The notes under the pieces were generated by a model. That model did not search any database. It was not told where the DNA came from and saw only the letters and a program-made list of their open reading frames with translations. Shown in pieces: positions 1-5,857 of a stretch of 9,167 bases of DNA. Each line of letters opens with the position of its first letter. Position 1 is the first letter of the stretch. A program made the translations under genes and the position numbers. Source of the stretch: Zymomonas sp. (lineage in GTDB: Bacteria; Pseudomonadota; Alphaproteobacteria; Sphingomonadales; Sphingomonadaceae). Where the stretch lies: positions 1 through 9,167 of the forward strand of contig JAIYAJ010000109.1 of assembly GCA_027489105.1 (NCBI GenBank). The letters are read 5' to 3'.

Positions 1-414
1 CGAGAACATCAAGTTCCGCTGGCTCCGCAGGCGCTCGCGATCTTGCGCGAACTACATGCTCTGACCGGCGCAGGCCGACTGGCTTTCCCGTCGATCCGCA
101 GCACGCTGCGTCCGATTTCAGAAAACACGCTCAACGCCTGCTATCGTCGCCTCGGCTACACGGGTGAGGAAGTCACCTCGCATGGCTTCAGGGCGACGGC
201 TTCAACCCTGCTAAACGAAAGCGGGCGCTTCTCAGCCGACGCCATCGAACGGGCGCTGGCGCATCAAGACCCGGACCCGGTGCGGCGGGCTTATCATCGC
301 AGCGCCTACTGGAAAGAGCGCGTTGAAATGGCGACGTGGTGGGCCGACTATCTGGACCGTCTGAAGGCCGGTGGCGACATCGTCGATATCGCGGAGCATC
401 GTCGTTCGCGTTGA
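1..414 (+). CDS. Tyrosine-type integrase, P4-like, C-terminal part (5' end off window)
   Basis: This is the C-terminal catalytic region of a tyrosine recombinase, which would integrate and excise a mobile element by site-specific DNA strand exchange. The frame is open from base 1, so the N-terminal DNA-binding domains and the first catalytic arginine lie upstream. Visible catalytic elements are the H-x-x-R box (HGFR, 181-192), the second histidine in LAHQ (262-264) and the nucleophile tyrosine in RAYHRSAYW (292-294). The H-to-Y spacing of 10 residues and the V-R-x-A-Y-x-R-x-x-Y context are typical of P4/CP4-57-type integrases, which often use tRNA genes. The tail WKERVEMATWWADYLDRL also fits that family. 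The reading frame looks intact to its TGA. Nothing here shows whether the full gene is functional. It is a different family from the recombinase at 2362-3471. Confidence 0.9.
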   Translation, partial: REHQVPLAPQALAILRELHALTGAGRLAFPSIRSTLRPISENTLNACYRRLGYTGEEVTSHGFRATASTLLNESGRFSADAIERALAHQDPDPVRRAYHRSAYWKERVEMATWWADYLDRLKAGGDIVDIAEHRRSR

Positions 415-506
415 TGGTGACAACGTCTCCGCTTTCGTTCCGCAGCCTTCCATTTTGAGTGGCCGTCGCGCAAGCTTGCCTAAGCCAATGCCGAGGCGGG
501 GCCGCG

Positions 507-1559
507 ATGATCTACTCCACACCTTGGAAAGACGATCCGCTGGAGTATCTTGTCCGGGTGCGTTTTCCGCTGGAACTGCACCACAAGACAACGTTTCCAA
601 GTTCCGGCAGACGGCCAGCTGTTGTTCCTGATCACACCTACTTGCAGCAGGCAGCAGATTACCGAGCAGAGTTGACGAAGCTTCCCCATACCGAGCTTCT
701 GGAGCGGGCCGAGGCAGCGGCGAAGGCCGAAGCCGAGAAGTCCATCGCCAAATCAAAGGCGGATGAAGCGCAGCGCTTTTTCAATTTGCCGAGCGCCAAC
801 GTCGAAGTTGCCCATTGGGCGCGCATGTCGCTTTGGACGCTTGATCAAGCGGCGGCCCTGTCGCTTGGGAAAGACCCGCGACGGGTGAACTGGGACAACA
901 CTCGAAGCTTGGTCCAGATGTCTGCTTTTGCCGCAGCCTATCAGGCTCGCCGCGAGATCATCTTGAGCGCAAGACAAGCCAGCCAGCTCTGGGAGCCGGT
1001 CATCCCGGGCGTCTTTATCGCTTGGGCAGAAAGAATGGGCATCGAGTTGCCAAGCCAACTTGTGGATGCCGCGAAGGCATTGGGGGTCCAGGTCGCCGAC
1101 TGGAAGACCGCATACGAGCAGCAGAAGCAAATTGCCCAAACCGCTGAAGCAGAGGCGATAGCGGAGAAGAAGGCCGCCATTCAGGCTAGCGCTGACCATA
1201 TGGCGTATATCGAGAAGCTAGCCGCTGACTATGGCGGCATAATCGACGCTTACCGGTCCAAGGTCGCAAGCCTCCAACACTCTCTGAAACAGTTGACCGA
1301 TGCTCCGCAGCAATCGCCTGAACCGCCGAAACCTCCTGCGGAGAAATCGATGGGAGCCAAGGAGCGCGAAAGCCTGCTGAAGCTGGTAATCGGTATGGCG
1401 ATCAAGGGTTATGCATATGATCCCAAGGCATCCCGAAGCGATGCTGTGCGGGACATAACGAGCGACCTTGAACAGTTAGGCGTCCGGCTCGACGCCGATA
1501 CGGTCCGGAAGTATCTCCACGAGGCGCGCGCCCTGCTGCCGCCTTCAGATCCGCTCTAA
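507..1559 (+). CDS. Uncharacterised Ala-rich helical protein of mobile elements
   Basis: I do not recognise a function. From the ATG at 507 it is 350 aa. A GTG at 459 would add 16 residues, but those look non-coding (Cys/Gly/Ala-rich), and a GAGG at 493-496 sits 10 bases before the 507 ATG, so I prefer 507. The protein has three parts. First is an Ala/Glu/Lys-rich helical stretch (about residues 57-90). Next is a segment around HWARMSLWTLDQAAALSLGK-DPRRVNW, followed by a long, probably coiled-coil region with many Ala, Gln and Glu. After a Pro-rich linker (PEPPKPP) comes a C-terminal domain at about 282-350 (KERESLLKLVIGMAIKGYAY ... LDADTVRKYLHEA). I recall that domain from uncharacterised proteins on proteobacterial islands, but have not checked this. 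No signal peptide or membrane segment is visible. It follows the integrase by 92 bp in the same direction. A role in element biology is only a guess. Confidence 0.75.
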   Translation: MIYSTPWKDDPLEYLVRVRFPLELHHKTTFPSSGRRPAVVPDHTYLQQAADYRAELTKLPHTELLERAEAAAKAEAEKSIAKSKADEAQRFFNLPSANVEVAHWARMSLWTLDQAAALSLGKDPRRVNWDNTRSLVQMSAFAAAYQARREIILSARQASQLWEPVIPGVFIAWAERMGIELPSQLVDAAKALGVQVADWKTAYEQQKQIAQTAEAEAIAEKKAAIQASADHMAYIEKLAADYGGIIDAYRSKVASLQHSLKQLTDAPQQSPEPPKPPAEKSMGAKERESLLKLVIGMAIKGYAYDPKASRSDAVRDITSDLEQLGVRLDADTVRKYLHEARALLPPSDPL

Positions 1560-1566
1560 GCCGGCG

Positions 1567-1582
1567 AAACCGAATTCGGTTT
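1567..1582. promoter_or_regulatory. 16-bp perfect palindrome, operator-like
   Basis: AAACCGAATTCGGTTT reads identically on both strands. It lies 8 bp after the stop of the upstream gene and 77 bp before the AlpA-like gene. A dimeric DNA-binding protein is the natural reader, and the two regulators encoded just downstream are candidates (inference). It could also fold as a 6-bp stem with an AATT loop, but no T-run follows, so a classical terminator is unlikely. Confidence 0.45.
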
Positions 1583-1600
1583 GGCCTTAACCGAGTTCGG
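1568..1600. repeat. Two 12-mers in tandem, 21 bp apart (iteron-like or operator pair)
   Basis: AACCGAATTCGG (1568-1579) and AACCGAGTTCGG (1589-1600) match at 11 of 12 positions. Their start-to-start distance is 21 bp, two turns of B-DNA, so a protein bound at each copy would sit on the same face of the helix. This arrangement is common for operators and for excisionase/AlpA-type binding sites. The binding partner is inferred, not shown. Confidence 0.45.
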
Positions 1601-1608
1601 CCAAAACC
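1578..1608. other. Bulged inverted repeat (hairpin) upstream of the alpA-like gene
   Basis: TTTGGCC (1580-1586) and GGCCAAA (1599-1605) are perfect inverted repeats around a 12-base loop. Allowing one bulged A extends the stem to GGTTTGGCC/GGCCAAAACC (1578-1608). It overlaps the palindrome and the tandem 12-mers. The downstream bases are C-rich, not T-rich, so it does not look like an intrinsic terminator on the + strand. It may be part of a regulatory site. Confidence 0.35.
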
Positions 1609-1659
1609 CCTCGCGGACAACCTAGCTCTCTGCCGGTCGAAACGGAACGGAGCAGGCAC

Positions 1660-1890
1660 ATGCCGCAGCATCATGGACTCTCAACGCAGCCCTTCCCTGC
1701 CGAAGGCTTCGTGCGCATTCACGACATTATCGCTCCAGCCGGCCCAATTCCTGTCGGACGTTCGACGTGGTGGGCTGGCGTCAAGGACGGGCGCTTTCCC
1801 AAGCCGGTGAAGCTTGGCCCGCGCATTACGGTTTGGCGCGCTGAAGACATTCGCGCGCTGATCGCCAACGGAACCGCTACTGATGCCTAA
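1660..1890 (+). CDS. AlpA-like helix-turn-helix DNA-binding protein
   Basis: This 76-aa protein has the layout of the AlpA/excisionase-type winged-helix regulators. These bind DNA and either activate integrase expression or act as directionality factors (family knowledge). The core is FVRIHDIIAPAGPIPVGRST followed by WWAGVKDGRFPKPVKLGPR and then ITVWRAEDIRALIANG. This is the usual pattern of a first helix, a recognition helix with S-T-x-W-x-x-V, the G-R-F-P-K-P-V-K-L strand and a W-R-x-x-D-I-x-A-L-I tail. A GGAG at 1649-1652, 7 bases before the ATG, supports this start. It overlaps the next gene by 8 bp, so the two are probably translationally coupled. The repeats at 1567-1608 are candidate autoregulatory sites. 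Confidence 0.85.
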   Translation: MPQHHGLSTQPFPAEGFVRIHDIIAPAGPIPVGRSTWWAGVKDGRFPKPVKLGPRITVWRAEDIRALIANGTATDA

Positions 1891-2317
1891 GCGGGCCACG
1901 TGGCGAGCACTGAAAAAGCACCGCAGCTACACCATCGAAGAGGCAGCGAGAAAGACAGGCGTCGCGAAGGGCACCGTCAGCCGATGGCTGAAGAGCGGGC
2001 AGCTTTCCGCGATCATGGATCGAAGGCCCTACCTCATTCAGGGCCAGGACCTGATCGACTTCCTGAAGCAGGGTCAGGCTCCGAAGCGGAAGTGCGGCCT
2101 GCATGAATGCTACTGCTTCAGCTGCCGGGAGGTGCGGGAACCGGCCGGAGGCATGGCCGATCTGGTGCCGTTCTCCGCGAGTGTCGGCGACCTGCAAGCC
2201 CTCTGCGCCCACTGCGGCGGGATGATGCACAAGCGCGTCTCGCTGCGCCATCAGGCGGCGCTGAAGGAGGTTCTGGACCTCACCGTCAGACAGGCTTCGC
2301 CACGCATAGTGAAGTGA
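1883..2317 (+). CDS. Helix-turn-helix protein with C-terminal zinc-ribbon-like Cys cluster
   Basis: This is a 144-aa probable DNA-binding protein. Residues about 14-62 form a helix-turn-helix of the excisionase/MerR-like type: YTIEEAARKTGVAKGTVSRW then LKSGQLSAIMDRRPYLIQG and DLIDFLK. The second half holds cysteines in pairs: C71, C76, C78 and C81 (CGLHECYCFSC), then C108 and C111 (CAHCGG), with H74 and H116 nearby. This is consistent with a zinc ribbon formed by C78/C81 and C108/C111 (inference from spacing). Its ATG lies inside the last codons of the AlpA-like gene (overlap ATGCCTAA), and the second recombinase follows 44 bp later. It is likely a regulator or accessory factor for that recombinase. 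I have no named homologue. Confidence 0.8.
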   Translation: MPKRATWRALKKHRSYTIEEAARKTGVAKGTVSRWLKSGQLSAIMDRRPYLIQGQDLIDFLKQGQAPKRKCGLHECYCFSCREVREPAGGMADLVPFSASVGDLQALCAHCGGMMHKRVSLRHQAALKEVLDLTVRQASPRIVK

Positions 2318-2344
2318 CGCAACCCCAGTCTGAATGCCGACTTC

Positions 2345-2350
2345 AAGGAG
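2345..2350 (+). promoter_or_regulatory. Ribosome binding site fixing the start of the second integrase
   Basis: AAGGAG lies 11 bases before the ATG at 2362. The same frame is open back to an ATG at 2107, but that upstream stretch overlaps the zinc-ribbon gene in another frame and has no recombinase-like content. This site therefore decides the start. Confidence 0.55.
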
Positions 2351-2361
2351 ATCACCGAACC

Positions 2362-3471
2362 ATGCGGAAGCTGAACCCGGAAAACGAGCGCATCAAGCGG
2401 GATTATCTCGCCTACCTCACCGAAGCGAAGCGCCAGTCCGAGAGGACGGTTGATCAAGTCGCGGCAGCCATCGCGGCCTTTGAAGCCTCGACCGGCCGGA
2501 AGGATTTCAAGCGTTTCCACATCGAGCAGGCCAAGGCGTTCAAGCGTCATCTCGCCAGCCAGTTGAACGAGCTAACCGGAAAGCCGCTTGCCATCGCCAC
2601 AATCCATTCAAGGCTGATGGCGCTGAAGGCGTTCTTCCAATGGCTTGCGGGAAGACCTGGCTTCCGTCGGATCGGATATGCCGACGCCGACTACTTCAAC
2701 CCTTCTGCCAATGACGGGCGCATCGCCAGCGCCACGCGCGAGAAACCCGCGCCTAGCCTTGAGCAGGTCCGGCACGTGCTGGCGACGATGCCGCACGGGA
2801 CAGATATCGAGAAGCGCAACCGCGCGCTGATCGCCTTCGCGCTGCTGACCGGAGCGCGTGACGACGCCATCGCTTCAATGTCGCTGCGCCATGTCGATCT
2901 AGCCGGACGTGTCGTGGTGCAAGACGCGCGGACGGTTCGCACCAAACGGCGCAAGACGTTCAACACATACTTCTTCCCGGTGGGCGATGACGTTGAAGCT
3001 ATAGTCGCCGACTGGATCGGTCATCTGCGGACCGTTCTTCTGTTTGGTCCAGATGAGCCGCTGTTTCCCAAGACCCTTGTCGGCAGCCTCGACGGCATCG
3101 GCTTCAAGCCCATTGGGCTGGAACGGGCGCACTGGACGAACGCGCAGGCCATCCGTTCGATCTTCAGGGAGGCATTCACGGCAGCAGGCCTGCCCTACTT
3201 CAACCCGCATTCTTTCCGGACGACGCTTGTCCGGCTGGGCGAGGCCAAGTGCCACAAGGTGGAGGACTTCAAGGCCTGGAGCCAGAACCTTGGGCATGAA
3301 GGCGTGCTGACGACCTTCACGAGCTATGGGCAGGTGGCCAGCCATCGGCAGGCGGAAATCTTCGCCGGGATGCGTGGGAAGGAGGATGACGTTGACGCTG
3401 TCGGCGACATCGACCCATCCACCATCAACAAGGTTCTCGCGCATCTGGCGCGGCAGAACGCAAGGTGGTGA
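2362..3471 (+). CDS. Tyrosine recombinase/integrase, full length
   Basis: This is a 369-aa site-specific recombinase that looks complete. Residues about 1-100 form an N-terminal SAM-like core-binding domain (NERIKRDYLAYLTEAKRQSE ... TIHSRLMALKAFFQWLAG). The catalytic domain carries the full set of residues: R166 in TGARDDAIASMSLRHVDL, a lysine at K195 or K198 in RTKRRKTFNTYF, H283 and R286 in PHSFRTT, H312 in LGHEG and the nucleophile Y322 in TSYGQV. The H-to-Y spacing of 10 is standard. It closes the AlpA-like/HTH-zinc/integrase block, all transcribed together. It is clearly not a duplicate of the P4-like integrase at the left edge, because the catalytic boxes and C-terminus differ. I infer that it moves its own element or cassette, possibly including the downstream methyltransferase/nuclease operon. 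Confidence 0.93.
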   Translation: MRKLNPENERIKRDYLAYLTEAKRQSERTVDQVAAAIAAFEASTGRKDFKRFHIEQAKAFKRHLASQLNELTGKPLAIATIHSRLMALKAFFQWLAGRPGFRRIGYADADYFNPSANDGRIASATREKPAPSLEQVRHVLATMPHGTDIEKRNRALIAFALLTGARDDAIASMSLRHVDLAGRVVVQDARTVRTKRRKTFNTYFFPVGDDVEAIVADWIGHLRTVLLFGPDEPLFPKTLVGSLDGIGFKPIGLERAHWTNAQAIRSIFREAFTAAGLPYFNPHSFRTTLVRLGEAKCHKVEDFKAWSQNLGHEGVLTTFTSYGQVASHRQAEIFAGMRGKEDDVDAVGDIDPSTINKVLAHLARQNARW

Positions 3472-3552
3472 CGCCATCCTTGCCAATGTTGCTCCCTGCC
3501 GCCAAACCTGACCGGGCTGGATTCGTGAAGGGGCTGACCGCGCATGACGATG

Positions 3553-3700
3553 CTGGAATGGACTGTGAGAAAGGCGGTAGGCAGCCATCATCGCCACATG
3601 CGTCACCGGGTGATCAACTGCGACAAGGCTAGGAGTGGCGGCATTACCGCGACGTTGGCAACCCTCTGACATAGCTAGTCGCAAAGTCTGGAATGGGCTG
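3553..3700 (+). repeat. Imperfect 13-mer direct repeat upstream of mod
   Basis: CTGGAATGGACTG (3553-3565) and CTGGAATGGGCTG (3688-3700) differ at one base and are 135 bp apart in the gap before the methyltransferase gene. The second copy overlaps the candidate -10 element. They could be binding sites for a regulator or traces of recombination. Nothing in the window identifies the protein that binds them. Confidence 0.35.
3666..3694 (+). promoter_or_regulatory. Candidate sigma70-type promoter for the mod-res operon
   Basis: CTGACA (3666-3671, five of six to TTGACA) is followed after 17 bp by TGGAAT (3689-3694, four of six to TATAAT), 36 bp before the methyltransferase start. Spacing and position fit a promoter, but the -10 is weak. 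In a GC-rich host such matches can arise by chance. Confidence 0.3.
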
Positions 3701-3717
3701 CTGGCGGAATAGTCTTC

Positions 3718-3725
3718 AAGAGAGG
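3718..3725 (+). promoter_or_regulatory. Strong ribosome binding site for the GTG-started mod gene
   Basis: AAGAGAGG sits 5 bases before the GTG at 3731. The first in-frame ATG is hundreds of bases inside the conserved protein, so this site supports the GTG start. Confidence 0.6.
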
Positions 3726-3730
3726 TTTGC

Positions 3731-5854
3731 GTGTCCCGACTCACCGATTTGATCGCGCAGGCGAAGGCCAAAGACCCCATACTTGGGCAGGAGCTTGAGC
3801 AGGAATTCAAGGTTCTCTCCTCTCGACGCTCGTTTGGCCTGAACTTCGAGCGGCACAAACCGGAAAGCGTCGAGCTTCCCGGCAGGCCCATCCGCAAGGG
3901 AGACAAGGTTCGCATCCTACCTCCGCGCGGCACGACCGCCAAAGGCGATCAGCGGCTTTGGAAAGTGCTGAAGCTGGAAGGGGCTGGCGACAAGAAAACC
4001 GCTCAACTTGAATTGCTGGATACGCCTGAACCCGAGCAGCAGAAGGTGGCGATTATTGACCTGATCGTCGTGGCCGAATTCAAGGACTATATCTACCCCG
4101 GCCTTGTAAGCACCGGAAAGGTAGAGCGCGGAGGTGACAAGCCTTTCCATACAGTCATCAACGGGGAGAACTTCCATGCACTTGAAGCCCTGACTTTCAC
4201 GCATCGGGGCAAGATCGACGTTATCTACATCGACCCACCCTACAATACCGGTGCTAAAGATTGGAAATACAATAACAACTACGTTGAGGGCGACGACTTG
4301 TATCGCCATTCCAAGTGGCTCGCTTTCATTGAGCGCCGCCTTACAATCGCACGCGAGCTGCTGAACCCTGAGAATTCAATTTTGATCGTTACAATTGACG
4401 AAAAAGAATATTTGCGTCTCGGGTTGCTCCTTGAACAAACGTTTAGTGAAGCGCGGATGCAAATGGTCACTACCGTGATTTCGCCACGTGGAGTTGCTAG
4501 GGATGGCTCAGTCTCAAGAGTTGAAGAGTTTGTGTTCATTCTCCAATTCGGTAAAAATCGACTAGTATCACTTGGCCATGACCTATTGGGTGCCGTGACC
4601 ACAGAAAAGGAACGGCAGCTTTGGTTTCAATTTCGCAGGAATGGTTCAGGAAGTTTACGATCAGAATCGCCTAATCTATTTTATCCCTTGTATGTCGAAC
4701 CGGATACGAACAAAATTATTGAAGTCGGCAATTCTTTGCCGATTGGAAAAGACCGCAATGAAGTTGTTCCACCAGAGGGTTGTGTTGCCGTATGGCCACT
4801 CCGTGAAAATGGAACAGAAGCAAGATGGCGAACTGGTCGTGAAATTGCGCTCCGAAACGTAGAGCGTGGCTATTTGCGAGTTGGAGGAAAAAACGCCAAG
4901 ACCGGCGTTTGGTCTGTATTGGCGATCAATGAAGGTGGTGTCCAAGCAATTGAACGTGGTGAAATTGAAATAATTGGGCGCGATAAGAATGGAGTTGTAC
5001 TCACAGGGGAGGCCAAACAGTCGGCTTTCCTGCCAAAGTCCGTCTGGAACTACCCTTCGCACGATGCGGGATGGCACGGCAGCCGATTGCTATCTTGGAT
5101 GCTACCGGGACGAAGATTTCCTTATCCTAAGTCGCTGTACGCGGTTGAAGACGCAATTGCGCTTTCAGCGCTCGACAAACCCGAAGCAATCGTACTCGAC
5201 TTCTTTTCTGGGTCAGGCACAACAGCCCATGCCGTCATGCGCCTCAATAGACAAGATGGTGGCCGCCGTCATTGCATTTCCATCACCAACAATGAAGTCG
5301 CAGCGGAAGAGCAGACTTCCTTGCGGAAGGAGGGCTTGCGTCCCGGCGATGCTGACTGGGAGAAATGGGGCATCTGCGACTACATCACCAAACCCCGCAT
5401 TCAAGCCGCAATCACAGGCAAGACGCCTGAGGGTAAAGACATAACAGGCGACTATAAGTTCACCGACGAATTCCCTATTGCCGAGGGATTCGAAGAGAAC
5501 GCCGAGTTCTTCACGCTGACCTACGAAACGCCTGTTGCCGTCAGCCACAACCGCGCCTTCGAGAGGATCGCCCCGCTCTTGTGGTTGCGAGCAGGCAGCG
5601 AGGGGAAGCGCATTGAGAAGCTGCCCGCGCAGGGCTGGGAAGTGGCGGACACATACGCCTTATTGACCGAGCTTGATGCTGCTGCCGCTTTTGCCAAGGC
5701 CATCAAGAAGAAGGGGAGCATTCGCGTGGCCTTCATTGTCACGGATGACGAACGGCGCTTCCAGACCATTGTCCGCAGCCTGCCCGACACGGTTGAGCCG
5801 GTTCGGCTTTACGAATCCTACCTCACCAACTTCCGGTTTTCGATGGGGCGTTGA
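3731..5854 (+). CDS. mod: Beta-class DNA adenine methyltransferase, type III Mod-like
   Basis: This 707-aa protein is expected to transfer a methyl group from S-adenosylmethionine to adenine N6 at a specific site. It marks self DNA and supplies specificity to the nuclease partner encoded next. Catalytic motif IV is DPPYNTG at residues 168-174, and the AdoMet-binding motif I is DFFSGSGTT at 490-498. The order IV then I, with a specificity region between, defines the beta class that includes type III Mod subunits. Motif IV lies later than usual because residues 1-140 add an extension with a basic, beta-rich segment (GRPIRKGDKVRILPPRG, about 51-67) resembling an SH3/KOW fold. The segment VINGENFHALEAL (about 142) then matches the usual Mod N-terminus. 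Residues about 590-707 form a further C-terminal domain, perhaps a Res or dimer contact. The gene starts with GTG and ends 3 bp before res. The middle (4261-4980) is markedly AT-richer than the ends. Confidence 0.93.
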   Translation: MSRLTDLIAQAKAKDPILGQELEQEFKVLSSRRSFGLNFERHKPESVELPGRPIRKGDKVRILPPRGTTAKGDQRLWKVLKLEGAGDKKTAQLELLDTPEPEQQKVAIIDLIVVAEFKDYIYPGLVSTGKVERGGDKPFHTVINGENFHALEALTFTHRGKIDVIYIDPPYNTGAKDWKYNNNYVEGDDLYRHSKWLAFIERRLTIARELLNPENSILIVTIDEKEYLRLGLLLEQTFSEARMQMVTTVISPRGVARDGSVSRVEEFVFILQFGKNRLVSLGHDLLGAVTTEKERQLWFQFRRNGSGSLRSESPNLFYPLYVEPDTNKIIEVGNSLPIGKDRNEVVPPEGCVAVWPLRENGTEARWRTGREIALRNVERGYLRVGGKNAKTGVWSVLAINEGGVQAIERGEIEIIGRDKNGVVLTGEAKQSAFLPKSVWNYPSHDAGWHGSRLLSWMLPGRRFPYPKSLYAVEDAIALSALDKPEAIVLDFFSGSGTTAHAVMRLNRQDGGRRHCISITNNEVAAEEQTSLRKEGLRPGDADWEKWGICDYITKPRIQAAITGKTPEGKDITGDYKFTDEFPIAEGFEENAEFFTLTYETPVAVSHNRAFERIAPLLWLRAGSEGKRIEKLPAQGWEVADTYALLTELDAAAAFAKAIKKKGSIRVAFIVTDDERRFQTIVRSLPDTVEPVRLYESYLTNFRFSMGR

Positions 5855-5857
5855 GAC

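Noticed and set aside
1567..1610. Intrinsic terminator after the uncharacterised gene
   Set aside because: The stems are good but a C-rich stretch follows in place of a T-run, so a regulatory site is more likely.
2107..2361. Longer N-terminus for the second integrase from an upstream ATG
   Set aside because: The extra residues are a shifted reading of the zinc-ribbon gene. The AAGGAG before 2362 and the family-like start MRKLNPENERIK support the shorter form.
3487..3630. Possible small protein of under 50 codons in the gap before mod
   Set aside because: It has no ribosome site and no recognisable content. The stretch 3472-3730 otherwise shows only the candidate promoter, repeats and ribosome site listed.
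2899..3942. 347-codon open frame on the minus strand
   Set aside because: It lies antisense to the catalytic end of the integrase, the gap and the start of mod. Its translation is low-complexity (Arg/Pro/Leu-rich) with no recognisable domain, and both + strand genes have clear motifs. Such frames are common in GC-rich DNA.
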